Shown: positions 32,423 to 42,638, counted from the first letter of the stretch. The stretch: 64,000 nt of DNA from Flavobacteriales bacterium (GCA_016713865.1 JADJOG010000049.1:15902-79901); one strand, 5' to 3'. The notes: generated from the letters alone by a model not told the origin. Translations and numbers: made by a program.

Positions 32423-34945
32423 TCAGAACCATGCGATCAGCTTCAGGTTAAAGCGGCGCGGTGTGAGGTAATCGGGTATCGAGTACTGGCGACCCGAGAC
32501 ATCGGTGACCCAGGTATGATCGATGGTGTTATTGATGTTGAGCAGATTGAACACCTCGGCCGTGAGCCAGAGGTTGTTGATGTGCTGGCGCCAGCCGCGC
32601 TTACTCTGCCCTTCGGCACCGAGGAATTGCTTGCTGAAGCCGATATCGACCCGGCGATAGATCGCGGTGCGCAGCGTATCGGTGTACCGGTTGAAGTTGG
32701 GCGGACCGAAAGGCAGGCCCGTACCAAACACGATGTTCACGTGCACTTTGAACGTGGGCCAACGCGCCATCTCGTCCTGGAAGAACAAGGACACGCCCAC
32801 ACGCTGATCCGTGGGGCGCGGGATCCAGCCCGGCTCCACGCGGCTGCTATCGACCGCTACCTGGTCATTGGTGAAGCCGGGCCTGATCGTATCGCCCGCC
32901 GCGTTGAAGCGCCAGTAGTAGAAATCATCCTTCAGGTTCTCGCGTGCCTGCATGATGCCGAGGCTCATCCAGCTATCGATCCCATCGATGAACTGACCGG
33001 CGAGCTTCACATCGAGGCCTGTGGCATAGCCCTGCGCGTTGTTGGTGCCGTAATAGCGGATGCGGATGTTGTCCACCTCGTAGGGGATCAGGTCATCCAT
33101 CTGCTTGTAGTATGCCTCGGTGGTGAATTTGAAAGGACGGTCCCAGATCTCGAACCAGCGATCCATGCCCATGAGCAGATGGATGCTCCGTTGCGCGCGG
33201 ATATCGGGGTTCAGCGTTCCATCGGGCCTGCGCACCTCGCGGTAGAAAGGCGGCTGGTAATACAGCCCGGTGGCCAACCAGAAGCTGTAGTCGCGATCAA
33301 CGATGCTGTCGGGGCGGATCACTTTCTTCCAGCCCGGGTGGAAAGTGAGTCGCGCGCGCGGACTGGCCACCGTTTGGCCATTGTAGGTCCAATGCTGCGC
33401 GCGCACGCCGGCCACGAGGGTCCACCAGCGATCATTGCCGCGATCCCAGCGCCAGGTGTTCTGCACGTATGCGCTGGCGCGAACGCTCTCCATGCCCAGC
33501 TTGCTCTTGAGCACATAGCTCAGCTCGAGGTCATCACCTGTGTTCAGTGGCACGCTGAAATCGGCCGAATCGATCAGCGACCATTCGTTCAGCCGATCAT
33601 TGATCCGCTCGTGCCGCGCATCAACGCCCCATTGCAGGTAGCTGTTGGGCAATTGCAGATAGCCTTTGTGCGCCACGGAGAGCACCGTTGCATCCAGGTC
33701 GTTGCGCGCATGATCGAGGAAGGTGCCAACACCGAGGTCGCGCACCACTTCGCCGAATTGCTCGCTGCCCAGATCGCGTTCCAACTCACCCAAGCGGTAT
33801 TGACCTTGAATGGTGAAGCGCTCGCTCTCGAATGTGCGGAAGGCGCTCGCTTGGAATTTCAGCAGCATCTCCTTCGAGGGCCTCGAGTTCAGACTGAGCG
33901 CGCCGAACCAGGTCTCGAACGCGGTGCGCTCGCGGCCATCGAAGAACACAGTGAATCGCAAGGGCTTGTTGAATGGACCGAACTCCGTGGTGCGGCTCTG
34001 CGGCACAACATCATACAGGTTGCGCGAATACATGCCCAGGAAGCCGAGCTCCAGGTTGTCCTTCAGGTCGTAGGTCCAATAGCTCTGCAGATCGGCATAC
34101 ACCGGGCGGTACTCGCCTTGGGTATCGCCGCCGCCAAGCAACCATTGGTTGGTGCGGTAGCGGAAGCCCGTGATCTGGCGCATGCGCCTATTGAACAAAG
34201 GGCTCTCCAAGTGCACCGCACCCCCGAGCAGGCTCGCCATGGCCGATCCGGCGAATTCGCGCGGCCGCTTGTACTGGATATCGAGCACGCTGCTGAGCTT
34301 ATCGCCGTAGCGCGCCTCGAAGCCGCCCGCACTGAACGAGATGCGCTCGATCATATCGGGATTCGGGAAGCTGAGGCCCTCTTGCTGCCCCGCGCGCACG
34401 AGGAATGGGCGGTACACCTCGATGTCGTTCACATACACGAGGTTCTCATCGAAGTTGCCGCCGCGAACGCTGTAGCCGCTGCTGAGCTCGTTGCGCGCCA
34501 CCACGCCCAGTTGGCCGGTGAGCAGCGACTCCACACCACCGCCCGGCATGGGGTTGAAGCGCGCCAGCCGCGGATCAATCCGTTGCATTTGCGTTTCCCG
34601 TTCCGCACGTCGGTTCTCCTGCACCTCGAAGGTGGGCAAGGATGTCAAGCGCAAGCGCACATCCAAAGCGCGCGTTTCGCCGGGGTTCAGCTCCACGGTT
34701 TCTTCATGGGCTATATGGCCGGTGTAGGTCCAGCGCACGGTCCATGAGCGGCTGGCCGGAAGATCCAGCACGTACCTGCCCTGCTCGTCGCACACCGCGC
34801 CCAGATTGCTTCCCAGTACCTGAACATTGGCCAGCGGGAGGCTCGCACCGGCATCGTCGCGCACCACGCCGCGCAGGGTGCCCATGGATTGCGCGACCGC
34901 TGAGCGGGCAGAAACAAGTAGAAGGACCAGCAGCAGCGAGCGCAT
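32423..34945 (-). CDS. TonB-dependent outer-membrane receptor
   Basis: An 840-residue receptor. Signal peptide MRSLLLVLLLVSARSAVAQS; a carboxypeptidase-regulatory-like domain (GTLRGVVRDDAGASLPLANV, about 20-105); plug (GGVESLLTGQLGVVARNELS, YSVRGGNFDENLVYVNDIEV); then a long beta-barrel ending RRFNLKLIAWF with the aromatic last residue. It takes up an unknown substrate through the outer membrane using TonB energy. There is no SusD partner, so it is not a classic polysaccharide locus. ATG 34945 lies nine bases from TACTTTGC. Confidence 0.94.
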   Translation of the reverse strand: MRSLLLVLLLVSARSAVAQSMGTLRGVVRDDAGASLPLANVQVLGSNLGAVCDEQGRYVLDLPASRSWTVRWTYTGHIAHEETVELNPGETRALDVRLRLTSLPTFEVQENRRAERETQMQRIDPRLARFNPMPGGGVESLLTGQLGVVARNELSSGYSVRGGNFDENLVYVNDIEVYRPFLVRAGQQEGLSFPNPDMIERISFSAGGFEARYGDKLSSVLDIQYKRPREFAGSAMASLLGGAVHLESPLFNRRMRQITGFRYRTNQWLLGGGDTQGEYRPVYADLQSYWTYDLKDNLELGFLGMYSRNLYDVVPQSRTTEFGPFNKPLRFTVFFDGRERTAFETWFGALSLNSRPSKEMLLKFQASAFRTFESERFTIQGQYRLGELERDLGSEQFGEVVRDLGVGTFLDHARNDLDATVLSVAHKGYLQLPNSYLQWGVDARHERINDRLNEWSLIDSADFSVPLNTGDDLELSYVLKSKLGMESVRASAYVQNTWRWDRGNDRWWTLVAGVRAQHWTYNGQTVASPRARLTFHPGWKKVIRPDSIVDRDYSFWLATGLYYQPPFYREVRRPDGTLNPDIRAQRSIHLLMGMDRWFEIWDRPFKFTTEAYYKQMDDLIPYEVDNIRIRYYGTNNAQGYATGLDVKLAGQFIDGIDSWMSLGIMQARENLKDDFYYWRFNAAGDTIRPGFTNDQVAVDSSRVEPGWIPRPTDQRVGVSLFFQDEMARWPTFKVHVNIVFGTGLPFGPPNFNRYTDTLRTAIYRRVDIGFSKQFLGAEGQSKRGWRQHINNLWLTAEVFNLLNINNTIDHTWVTDVSGRQYSIPDYLTPRRFNLKLIAWF

Positions 34946-35054
34946 CGAAGGGCGGCAAAGTAACGGGGGCGCGGCTGGTATGGTATGCGGAGTGTCGCGG
35001 TTGCATGATGCGGCGGATGCGCTGGCTTGAGATGAGGCTTCGCACCTTCGCCGC

Positions 35055-35867
35055 ATGGATCCACGTGCCGAAGCCTTCCTGCGCCTGCTGAAGATCATGG
35101 ATGAATTGCGCGAGCAATGCCCGTGGGACAAGAAACAGACGATGGAGACCCTGAGGCCCCTCACGATCGAGGAGACCTATGAGCTGGGCGATGCGATCCT
35201 GGAAGGCGACCTCGATGAAGTGAAGAAGGAACTGGGCGACCTGATCCTGCACATCGCCTTCTATGCCCGCATCGGCAAGGAGAAACAAGCGTTCGACATC
35301 ACCGACGTTCTCAACGGCATCTGCGAGAAACTGATCCGGAGGCATCCGCACATCTACGGCGATGTGAAAGTGAAGGACGAGCAAGAGGTGAAAGCGAATT
35401 GGGAACGCATCAAGCTTGAAGAGAAATCGGAAGCGGCCCGCACTGGCGTATCGGGACCGCTTCGCGGCGAACAGGACCAGCCGAGCGTGCTCGAAGGCGT
35501 TCCGAAGGGATTGCCCAGCATGGTGAAGGCGATCCGCATACAGGACAAGGCGCGTGGCGTCGGCTTCGATTGGGAGCGCAAGGAACAGGTGTGGGAGAAA
35601 GTGCACGAAGAGCTGCGCGAGCTGAAGGCCGAGGTGGATGCGGGCAGCGCCAAGCAGGCCGATGAGGTGGGCGATGTGCTCTTCAGCGTGGTGAACTACG
35701 CGCGCTTCCTGAGCATCGATCCCGATGAGGCGCTGGAACGCACCAACCGCAAATTCATCAAGCGCTTCCAATACATGGAGCGCGAGAGCCACAAGGACGG
35801 CAAACGCCTTGGGCAGATGACACTGGCCGAGATGGATGCCTATTGGGAAAAGGCCAAGACCATGTGA
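35055..35867 (+). CDS. mazG: Nucleoside triphosphate pyrophosphohydrolase MazG
   Basis: A 270-residue house-cleaning enzyme with two MazG all-alpha NTP-PPase domains. Domain 1 has CPWDKKQTMETL and ELGDAILEGDLDEVKKELGD, the EExxE...ExxD metal-binding helices; domain 2 has KVHEELRELKAEVD and QADEVGDVLFSVVNYARFLS. Length and order are those of E. coli MazG. It hydrolyses (d)NTPs to monophosphates. It is divergent from the TonB receptor. The 239 bases after it contain a small open frame at 35870-36055 that I do not accept as a gene. Confidence 0.95.
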   Translation: MDPRAEAFLRLLKIMDELREQCPWDKKQTMETLRPLTIEETYELGDAILEGDLDEVKKELGDLILHIAFYARIGKEKQAFDITDVLNGICEKLIRRHPHIYGDVKVKDEQEVKANWERIKLEEKSEAARTGVSGPLRGEQDQPSVLEGVPKGLPSMVKAIRIQDKARGVGFDWERKEQVWEKVHEELRELKAEVDAGSAKQADEVGDVLFSVVNYARFLSIDPDEALERTNRKFIKRFQYMERESHKDGKRLGQMTLAEMDAYWEKAKTM

Positions 35868-36106
35868 TCATGCGGGATACGCTTCGCCCGATCCTGCTCA
35901 GCCTGATGCTCGGCCTGCTCGATGCCATGCGCCGTGCGGAGAGCCCGCTTGCTTCGCCTTTCGGCCATCATTGGATCATGCGCGCGCCAATGAGCACGCC
36001 GCTCGACCAGCCCGCACGGTGCTGGTTCTGGGAGCAGAGCCCGACGGCTAACTGACGGTATATCAATCCGGCTTCTATCTTGGTGGGCGCTCAAACCCAC
36101 CTGCAC

Positions 36107-38209
36107 ATGAAGCGGATCATTACCCTGCTCTTCAGCTCACTGTTCTTCGCACCGCTCTTCGCTGCCCAAGGCGGCCCCGATGCTTACGGCTACATCTGGA
36201 AGGATAGCGCTGAGCCGGATGGACCGGTGTACAACTGGATCGATATCTCGTCTACTGGCGCTCTGGTGCAAGGCCTTGCTGATGATAACGTGGCCGGCCC
36301 CTTCGTGATGCTCACCAACTTCGAGTACTACTGGTACAACCGCAAGTTCGTGTGGATCGGCAGTAATGGATACGTCTTGTTCATGAACGGGAACATCGCT
36401 TCGCCTTTCCCGTTGATCCCAGCGGCTGGCGGCACCAACGATTTCGTCGCTGGGCTCATGTCGGACCTCAACTTCGGTGGCACCGGCAATCCCGGACAGG
36501 TGCGCTTCTACGACGACCTCGACCTCACCGTGGTCTCCTATCTGAACGTGCCCTTCTGGACCCCTACTGCACCGGGCTGGACCGGATCGAACACCTTTCA
36601 GATCCTCCTTAGCAAGTTGGACAGCACCATCACCATCCAGTTCCAGCAGCAGAGCGGAATCACCCAGAACAACGACATAAAGGTGGGTATCGAGAGCGTA
36701 GCGGGCACCATCGGCCTGCAGCACTCCTCGAACATCTATCCGCAGGCCAACTATGCGGTGCGCTTCTATCGTCCAGCATCGTCGTCGTTGGCGGTTACGG
36801 ATGCCAGTGTGCTTTGGGCCGGCCAGGATGGATCGGGAGGCATCTTCCGCTCGCGCAACGGCTCATCCTATCCGCTATCGGTGAAGACCGGCAACATCGG
36901 GAACCAGACTCTTAACGGATACAATGTCACAGGCGCCGTGGTGAATGCGGCCGGGCAAACACAAGTGACCGCCTCGCAGACGGTAGGAAGCCAAGTGCCC
37001 GGTGTTGACACCCTGATCACCTACACGCCTGCTTTCAACCCCACTACCGCCGGCACCTTCCGATACAATTGCACCATCAGCGGGATCTCCAATGAATTGG
37101 TCACCGCGAACAACGTGCGGACGCAGGAGATCGTGGTGGTCGACACCACCACGGCCAACCATGCGCTCAACTATCACGGCAGCGTGGACAACGGGATCGG
37201 CATCAGCTGGAATGGCGGCAACGGCGGCGTTGGCGTTTACATCAAACCGCCCTATTACCCGGCGTATGCCACGGCTTACACGATCCGAATCGTGAGCAAC
37301 CTGACCGGTTCGGCCTATGCGCTGAAGGTGTATGACGACAACGGCACCAACGGTGCCCCCGGCACGCGCCTCGACTCCGTTTATGTGCCCTCCGGTCAAG
37401 CCGGTGCTGGCGATCAGGTCTTCCAACTGAGCAACCCGCTCATGATCACCAGTGGCGGCGTGTATGTGCAGTGGTACATGCTGGGCACCGATGTCACCAT
37501 CGCCGTTGATGCCAATCCGCCCTTCTCGCTGAACTCCTACGAGGTGATCGATGGCGTGTGGGCAGAGTACCGCGATCGCGAAGCCCAGGATTTCTTCCTT
37601 GGCCTGCGGCTCTCGCAAGTGCCCGTGACCGACATCGGTTGCACAGGCTTCTTCGGTCTCACGGCCGGGCAGGACATATCAAGTCCGACCGCGATCCGCA
37701 CATGGGTTACCAACTTCGGCAACCAGCCTGTGAGCGCGTTCAACGTGAACTACCGGTTCGGAACCGGAACCGTGGTGAGCCAGGCGTACAGCGGCACGGC
37801 CATCAATCCCGGGCAACAGAGCCTGATCACCTTCAACAGCTACTTCACGCCAAGCACCGATGCCACGGCAGACCTCTGCGCATGGACCACCATGACTGGC
37901 GATGCGACAGCGACCAACGACACCAGTTGCGTCAGCATCGACACCTTCGTTGGCATCGACGGGATCAGCGTCATTGGCGCGCGCTTGGCACCGGTGCCGG
38001 CCGATCAAGAGCTGCGGATCCTCAACCTGCCCGGAGGCTCCTGGCGCTGCACCATCACCGATGCAGCTGGTCGGCATGTGTCGCAGGCAGCGCGCAACGG
38101 CAACGGCGATTGGCCGATTGATGTACGCCAGTTGCCCAGCGGCGCTTATGTGGTCCTGATCACCGACGGATCACGCGTTTTCCGCTCGCGCTTCGCGATC
38201 AGCCGCTGA
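36107..38209 (+). CDS. Large secreted T9SS protein
   Basis: A 700-residue surface protein: signal peptide MKRIITLLFSSLFFAPLFAA; an N-terminal NIDO-like/propeller region (GPDAYGYIWKDSAEPDGPVY NWIDIS, MSDLNFGGTGNPGQVRFYDD); several Ig/CARDB-like repeats (VNAAGQTQVTASQTVG, WVTNFGNQPVSAFNVNYRFG); and a type A sorting tail (ELRILNLPGGSWRCTITDAA GRHV ... LPSGAYVVLITDG ... FAISR). No enzymatic motif. Probably a cell-surface structural or adhesive protein exported by the type IX system. Confidence 0.86.
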   Translation: MKRIITLLFSSLFFAPLFAAQGGPDAYGYIWKDSAEPDGPVYNWIDISSTGALVQGLADDNVAGPFVMLTNFEYYWYNRKFVWIGSNGYVLFMNGNIASPFPLIPAAGGTNDFVAGLMSDLNFGGTGNPGQVRFYDDLDLTVVSYLNVPFWTPTAPGWTGSNTFQILLSKLDSTITIQFQQQSGITQNNDIKVGIESVAGTIGLQHSSNIYPQANYAVRFYRPASSSLAVTDASVLWAGQDGSGGIFRSRNGSSYPLSVKTGNIGNQTLNGYNVTGAVVNAAGQTQVTASQTVGSQVPGVDTLITYTPAFNPTTAGTFRYNCTISGISNELVTANNVRTQEIVVVDTTTANHALNYHGSVDNGIGISWNGGNGGVGVYIKPPYYPAYATAYTIRIVSNLTGSAYALKVYDDNGTNGAPGTRLDSVYVPSGQAGAGDQVFQLSNPLMITSGGVYVQWYMLGTDVTIAVDANPPFSLNSYEVIDGVWAEYRDREAQDFFLGLRLSQVPVTDIGCTGFFGLTAGQDISSPTAIRTWVTNFGNQPVSAFNVNYRFGTGTVVSQAYSGTAINPGQQSLITFNSYFTPSTDATADLCAWTTMTGDATATNDTSCVSIDTFVGIDGISVIGARLAPVPADQELRILNLPGGSWRCTITDAAGRHVSQAARNGNGDWPIDVRQLPSGAYVVLITDGSRVFRSRFAISR

Positions 38210-38226
38210 CCCTTCGGCCCTGCCGC

Positions 38227-38234
38227 TACCTTCG
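38227..38234 (+). promoter_or_regulatory. Candidate -7 element for the ompH-lptA run
   Basis: TACCTTCG, 47 bases before the ATG at 38282. Confidence 0.35.
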
Positions 38235-38281
38235 CGCGGCTCAGCCAGCAATAACGCCGGCTGCTGCCCTATCACCTACGC

Positions 38282-38927
38282 ATGTCCAAAGGGAACCTGC
38301 TGCTCATCGTCTGGAACGTCCTGCTCACCGCCCTTGTAGCGTGGCTCGCGTTCAAGCCCAAACCAAGCGCCAGTGCTGACGAAACAACTTCAGCGCCCGC
38401 GAGCACCGCGCAGGAGGTCATCGTGGCCGCCCGCGATTCAGGCGCGCTGAAAGAGGCGCGCATCGCGCACTTCCACATGGATAGCCTGCGCAAGAAATAT
38501 GATCCAATGCGCCGAGAAGAACAAGCGTTTCAATAGCGAGGCCAGCCGATTGGAAAGCGGGCTTCAGAAGAAGCAGGACGAGGCCCGCCAGCGCTACCAG
38601 GAGCTCATGAGCAAGGATCAGACGTACAGCACCAAGGCTGAGATGGAGCGCGACGAAGCGGAGCTGCGCGACCTCATGGCCAAATTGCAGCAAATGCAGG
38701 CCGAAGGCGAGGAACGCATGTCGCGCATGGAAGCGGAGATGCTCACCGAGATATCGAAAGAGCTGGAGGATTACCTGATCGCGTACAACACGACCGCCGG
38801 CTTCGATTACATCCTCAGCATCCAGAGCGGCGGGCAGATCTGGGTGGGCAACAAGGGCCTCGATATCACCAACGAACTGGTGACCGGGCTCAACGCGCGC
38901 CATCGCGCCGGCAAAGGCGCCAAGTGA
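38282..38927 (+). CDS. OmpH/Skp family periplasmic chaperone (frameshifted)
   Basis: About 214 residues. A single N-terminal membrane/signal segment (LLLIVWNVLLTALVAWLAF), a disordered linker, then the Skp core: ARIAHFHMDSLRKKY, a frame break near 38497 in an AAA run, and the long charged coiled coil NKRFNSEASRLESGLQKKQD EARQRYQELM ... ERMSRMEAEMLTEISKELED YLIAYN and the end DYILSIQSG. Skp-type trimers hold unfolded outer-membrane proteins. It heads a plus-strand run with DUF4924 and LptA-like genes, all envelope-related. Confidence 0.88.
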
Positions 38928-38929
38928 GC

Positions 38930-39478
38930 ATGCACCCGCTGGAACGACGCAAGCACGAGAACATCGCCGGTTATGTCATCGGCATGTGGCAGGTGGAGGA
39001 CCTCATGCGCGCCGCCGACCTGGACATGGGCATCGTGGAGGAGCGCCTCATCAGCAGCATGGAAGGCGATGAAGAGGCACGTGCCCGGATGCGCGAATGG
39101 TACAGCGGCATCATTGCCCGCATGAAGGAGAATGGCCTTGCCCGCAGTGGCCACCTGCCCGAAGTGGAAGAGGTGATGCAGGAACTGGAGTACCTGCACC
39201 GCGCGCTCATCGATACGCTTGGCGATGAGGAATACATCGCGCTCGATAAGGAGGCCACGCCCGCCATCCGCACGGTGCAGCAGCATGCCGGTGGCGATCC
39301 GGAAGGCCCCATCGAGAGCAGCCTCACCGCTGTGTACGGTGTCATGATGCTCCGCTCGCAAGGCAAGGCCATCAGCGATGAGACGAAGGCCGCCGATGCC
39401 GTGATCCGCAACCTCCTCGACCGCTTGAGCCTGCATTACCGCAACATGCGCAGGCTTCCCGGCGTGAGCCTCAACTGA
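38930..39478 (+). CDS. DUF4924 family protein
   Basis: A 182-residue cytoplasmic helical protein of the Bacteroidota DUF4924 family: RRKHENIAGYVIGMWQVEDL MRAADLD, then SGIIARMKENGLARSGHLPE VEEVMQELEYLHRALI. The family sits next to OmpH/OstA genes in Bacteroidota. No known function. ATG 38930 chosen; GTG 38924 overlaps the upstream stop (GTGA) and would add two residues. Intact. Confidence 0.82.
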   Translation: MHPLERRKHENIAGYVIGMWQVEDLMRAADLDMGIVEERLISSMEGDEEARARMREWYSGIIARMKENGLARSGHLPEVEEVMQELEYLHRALIDTLGDEEYIALDKEATPAIRTVQQHAGGDPEGPIESSLTAVYGVMMLRSQGKAISDETKAADAVIRNLLDRLSLHYRNMRRLPGVSLN

Positions 39479-39530
39479 CCGTATGCGCAGCGCACAACGC
39501 CCGGAACGGCCTTTGCGCATCCGACGGACC

Positions 39531-41050
39531 ATGCGCGCCTCATTCTTCGCTTCTGCACTCATGCTCGCTGGCTTATGCTATGCGCAATCGCAGGCAGGAT
39601 CGGGCCAAGGCCGTGTTGAGATCCTTAATGCCGACGAATGGCTCTACGACAGGACCTCCAGCGGAGCACAGCGCCTAAAAGGCAATGTGCGATTCAAGCA
39701 TGCCGATGCCGTGATGGATTGCGACAGCGCGCATCTGTATGAGGACCAGCGCGTCGATGCCTTCGGACGTGTGCGCATCAATCAGCACGATACCCTTACG
39801 GCCGAAGCGGACATCCTGCGCTACAATAGCCGCGACCGCATGGCGCGCCTCGAGGGCAACGTGCGCCTGCGCGACCGCAGCATGGAACTGACCACGTCGA
39901 CCCTGTCGTACGACATGAAAGGCAAGCGCGCCAGCTACTCTAGTGGCGGCCGCATCGTGAGCCAGGCCGATGAGAACGTCCTCACCAGCGGCACGGGCAC
40001 CTACCTGGCTGATCAACGCCGCTTCATCTTCGGGCGGAATGTTCTTCTCGAGCACCCCGATCACCGCGTGGAGAGCGATACGATGCACTACATCGCTTCA
40101 TCCGGCATGTGCGCGTTCTTCGGGCCTACGGCCATCACGCAAGGGCAAACGCGGATCAGCACCTTGCAAGGCCGCTACGACACGCGCAGCGAACGAGCGC
40201 GATTCACGCGGAGAACACAGGTGAGAAGCAAGGGCCGGATCCTCGAAGGCGACAGCCTCTTCTTCGATAAGCGCTCCGGGGTCGGGCTCGCATGGGGCCG
40301 TGTGTCCATCGCGGATAGCAGCGGCGACATGCGCGTGATGGGCAGCTATGGCCGTTACAGCGAAGCCGACGAGCGCACGCAGGTGACAGGCCTTGCTGAG
40401 CTGCAGCTTCGCATGGGCGCCGATACGCTCTTCCTGCATGGCGATACGCTCTTCGCGGAACCCGATGGCGGCGCGCGCCGGATCACGGCGAGGCGCAACG
40501 TGCGTTTCTTCAAGGCCGACATGCAGGGCAGCTGCGATACGCTCATCTACGCCGAAGCCGATAGCCTGATCACGCTGCGGCACCAGCCCGTGCTGTGGAG
40601 CAACACGGACCAGATCACCGGCGACACCATCCGTATCCGCATGAAGGACGGGCAGGCGCATCGGCTCCTTGTTGAGCGCAACGCCTTCCTGCTCTCGCAG
40701 GCCGATAGCACCCGCCGTGATCAAGTGGCCGGCACCACCATGGTCGGCTTCTTCGCAGAAGGGCATTGCACCGGCTCGATGTCGAGGGCAACGCGCGCAC
40801 CGTCTATCACGCGAAAGAGCAACGCGAAGAGGGCGATTCGGTCTTCGGAGTGAACCGTGCGGATTGCAGCCGATCAGGGTGCGCATGATCGAAGGCCGCA
40901 TCGATGCGGGGTCGTCTTCCTGGATCGCCCGGAAGCGATCCTCTATCCGCTGGAAAAGCACCCGCTGAAGATTTGGTGCTTCCCGGCATGCAGGACCGCT
41001 GGGCCGAACGGCCAGTGGATCGCAACGGGATCTTCGAAACGGGTCCTTAA
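39531..41050 (+). CDS. OstA/LptA-like LPS transport protein (four frameshifts at 3' end)
   Basis: About 506 residues. Signal peptide MRASFFASALMLAGLCYAQS; repeated LptA/OstA-like strands: AQRLKGNVRFKHADAVMDCD SAHLYEDQRV, LEGNVRLRDRSMELTTSTLS, ITARRNVRFFKADMQGSCDT. The conserved C-terminus follows only through frame changes: ALHRLDVEGNARTVYHAKEQ, VNRADCSRIRVRMIEGRIDA, VVFLDRPEAILYPLEKHP, LVLPGMQDRWAERPVDRNGI FETGP. Breaks near 40762, 40870, 40915 and 40968. It would carry lipopolysaccharide or a related glycolipid across the periplasm to LptD, whose gene lies 5 kb away. Confidence 0.86.
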
Positions 41051-41508
41051 AGGAAGCGCTCCATCCAGCTCGAGCGCAACGGAACACGGAAGCGCTCATT
41101 CAGCTCGCCTACCGTGCTCACGAGATCATCGAACACAACGGTATCGGCGGTGATCGCTCCGGCCTTGATCAGCTCTGGGAGCTCTTGCAGGCGGCAGCTC
41201 GACAATTTGCCTTCGGCCTCGAACACAACCACCATGCGATCGGTGAGCATGAGGTTGAGGTCGTGCTCCAGTTGCTTGATGAAGCCCACGCTCTTATCGA
41301 TGCTGCAACCGCTCGCATTCGCCTGCTCCTCATCGACAGCCAATGCCACGAAGCGGTTGAGCAGCACATCCACGCAAGCATCAAGGGGTGCCCCATGAGC
41401 GGCCCAGGTGGCGGTGAAGGCATGGCCGCGCTCTCGGATCAGCTTCTGCTCAGCTGCGCTCAGATCGCGCGCGGTCTTGTAGATCCAAAGGCGCGCATGC
41501 GTTGGCAT
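41047..41508 (-). CDS. Conserved Bacteroidota protein annotated 'ABC transporter ATPase'
   Basis: A 153-residue cytoplasmic protein: MPTHARLWIYKTARDL, HAFTATWAAHGAPLDACVDV, FVALAVDEEQANASGCSIDK SVGFIK. Homologues occur across Bacteroidota downstream of Fe-S protein pairs and are often called ABC transporter ATPase, although no Walker motif is present; the name should not be trusted. ATG 41508 matches the conserved N-terminus; ATG 41550 would add 14 residues. Overlaps the end of the convergent LptA-like gene by four bases. Confidence 0.75.
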   Translation of the reverse strand: MPTHARLWIYKTARDLSAAEQKLIRERGHAFTATWAAHGAPLDACVDVLLNRFVALAVDEEQANASGCSIDKSVGFIKQLEHDLNLMLTDRMVVVFEAEGKLSSCRLQELPELIKAGAITADTVVFDDLVSTVGELNERFRVPLRSSWMERFL

Positions 41509-41693
41509 GGTGTCGATGGTGCGCTGGCGGGAAGGTGCTTCGGTGATCATCGTTCACTCGGTTTTCGGATCGTGGACGTGGCCAGCCGCACGCCCGATGC
41601 CTGCGGCTCCGCCAAAGTGAAGGGAAATACCGCGCCGGGCAAATGAGCGGTGCCAACTCTTTAACAACTGTTGGTTGAAGGGGTTCGCCCCGG

Positions 41694-42485
41694 TTACAGC
41701 TCCCCCGCCTCCGCGATCAGCTCGGCCACATCCTTCACCACCACTTCGCCTTCCTTGTTGAAGTGCTTCACGCCATCGGTGAGCATGGTGTTGCAGAACG
41801 GGCAGCCAGCGGCGATGATGTTGGGTGACGCCGCCAGGGCCTCTTCACTACGCTCGTGGTTCACCTCGCGCGCGCCGGGCTCCGCCTCTTTGAACATCTG
41901 CGCGCCGCCCGCACCGCAGCACAGGCCATTCTGCTTGCTGCGCTTCAATTCCACCAGCGCGGCATCGAGCTTCAGCAGCACTTCGCGCGGCGCTTCGTAC
42001 TCGCCATTGCCGCGCCCTAAGTAGCACGGGTCGTGGAAGGTGATGCGCTTGCCCGCGAAGTCGCCGCCCTGCACCTTGATGCGCCCTTCCTTCAGCAGCG
42101 TGTTGATGAACTGCGTGTGGTGCATCACCTCGTAGCTGCCGCCCAACGCGGGGTATTCGTTCTTCAAGGTGTTGAAGCAGTGCGGACAAGCGGTAACAAT
42201 GCGCTTCACGCCATAGCCATTCAGTACGGTCACATTCTGCAGCGCTTGCATCTGGAAGAGGAACTCATTGCCGGCGCGACGCGCAGGATCGCCGCTGCAG
42301 GTCTCTTCCTGGCCGAGCACGGCGAACTTCACCTTGGCCGCATTCAGGATGCGAACGAAGGCCTTGGTGATCTTGCGCGCGCGATCATCGAATGAACCAG
42401 CACAGCCCACCCAGAAAAGGACCTCAGGGACTTCGCCAGAGGTGGCGAACTCGGACATCGTCGGAACATGAAGCTCCGTGCTCAT
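41694..42485 (-). CDS. Heterodisulfide reductase-like Fe-S protein (CCG domains)
   Basis: A 263-residue protein with two CCG cysteine-rich domains, as in HdrB/HdrD C-terminus and GlcF: EVLFWVGCAGSFDDRA with TACPHCFN in the first half, and HDPCYLGR, GLCCGAGG and AAGCPFCNTML in the second. These bind a special [4Fe-4S] cluster or mediate protein contacts. It follows the membrane Fe-S protein at 42636-43964 and likely forms the catalytic half of one complex. Start ATG 42485. Confidence 0.9.
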   Translation of the reverse strand: MSTELHVPTMSEFATSGEVPEVLFWVGCAGSFDDRARKITKAFVRILNAAKVKFAVLGQEETCSGDPARRAGNEFLFQMQALQNVTVLNGYGVKRIVTACPHCFNTLKNEYPALGGSYEVMHHTQFINTLLKEGRIKVQGGDFAGKRITFHDPCYLGRGNGEYEAPREVLLKLDAALVELKRSKQNGLCCGAGGAQMFKEAEPGAREVNHERSEEALAASPNIIAAGCPFCNTMLTDGVKHFNKEGEVVVKDVAELIAEAGEL

Positions 42486-42489
42486 AGGG

Positions 42490-42638
42490 AATGAAAAATG
42501 CAGAATGAAGAATGGAAATGGAAAATGCTTCAAGCACCTGGACAGCGTTCCATCAGGTGTCGAGCATCGACCTTGGATGAAGTCGCGCGGAGGCAAAGTG
42601 TTCTACATTCTACATTCTTCATTTTACATTCTACATTA
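42490..42638. repeat. AT-rich imperfect inverted repeat of CATTCT/CATTTT units
   Basis: Arm 42490-42528 is made of GAATG/AAATG units and arm 42602-42638 of CATTCT/CATTTT units; by eye they pair over about 30 bases with mismatches. It occupies the gap between the two Fe-S genes and has a base composition unlike its surroundings. It may fold in the intercistronic mRNA. Confidence 0.65.

Noticed and set aside
32396..34747. Long open frame on the plus strand opposite the TonB receptor
   Set aside because: Composition is that of an antisense shadow (His/Ala/Glu-rich), no start context and no domain; the minus-strand receptor is unambiguous.
35870..36055. Small open frame after mazG
   Set aside because: No recognisable domain or translation signal, ordinary intergenic composition; could exist but is not supported.
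40760..41050. Programmed frameshifting in the LptA-like gene
   Set aside because: Four separate breaks with no slippery-site plus structure arrangement; the same pattern is seen in many unrelated genes here, so sequencing error is simpler.
42490..42638. Possible CRISPR or tandem array in the CATTCT repeats
   Set aside because: Units are only 6-7 bases, no spacers of constant length and two orientations; simple-sequence inverted repeat instead.
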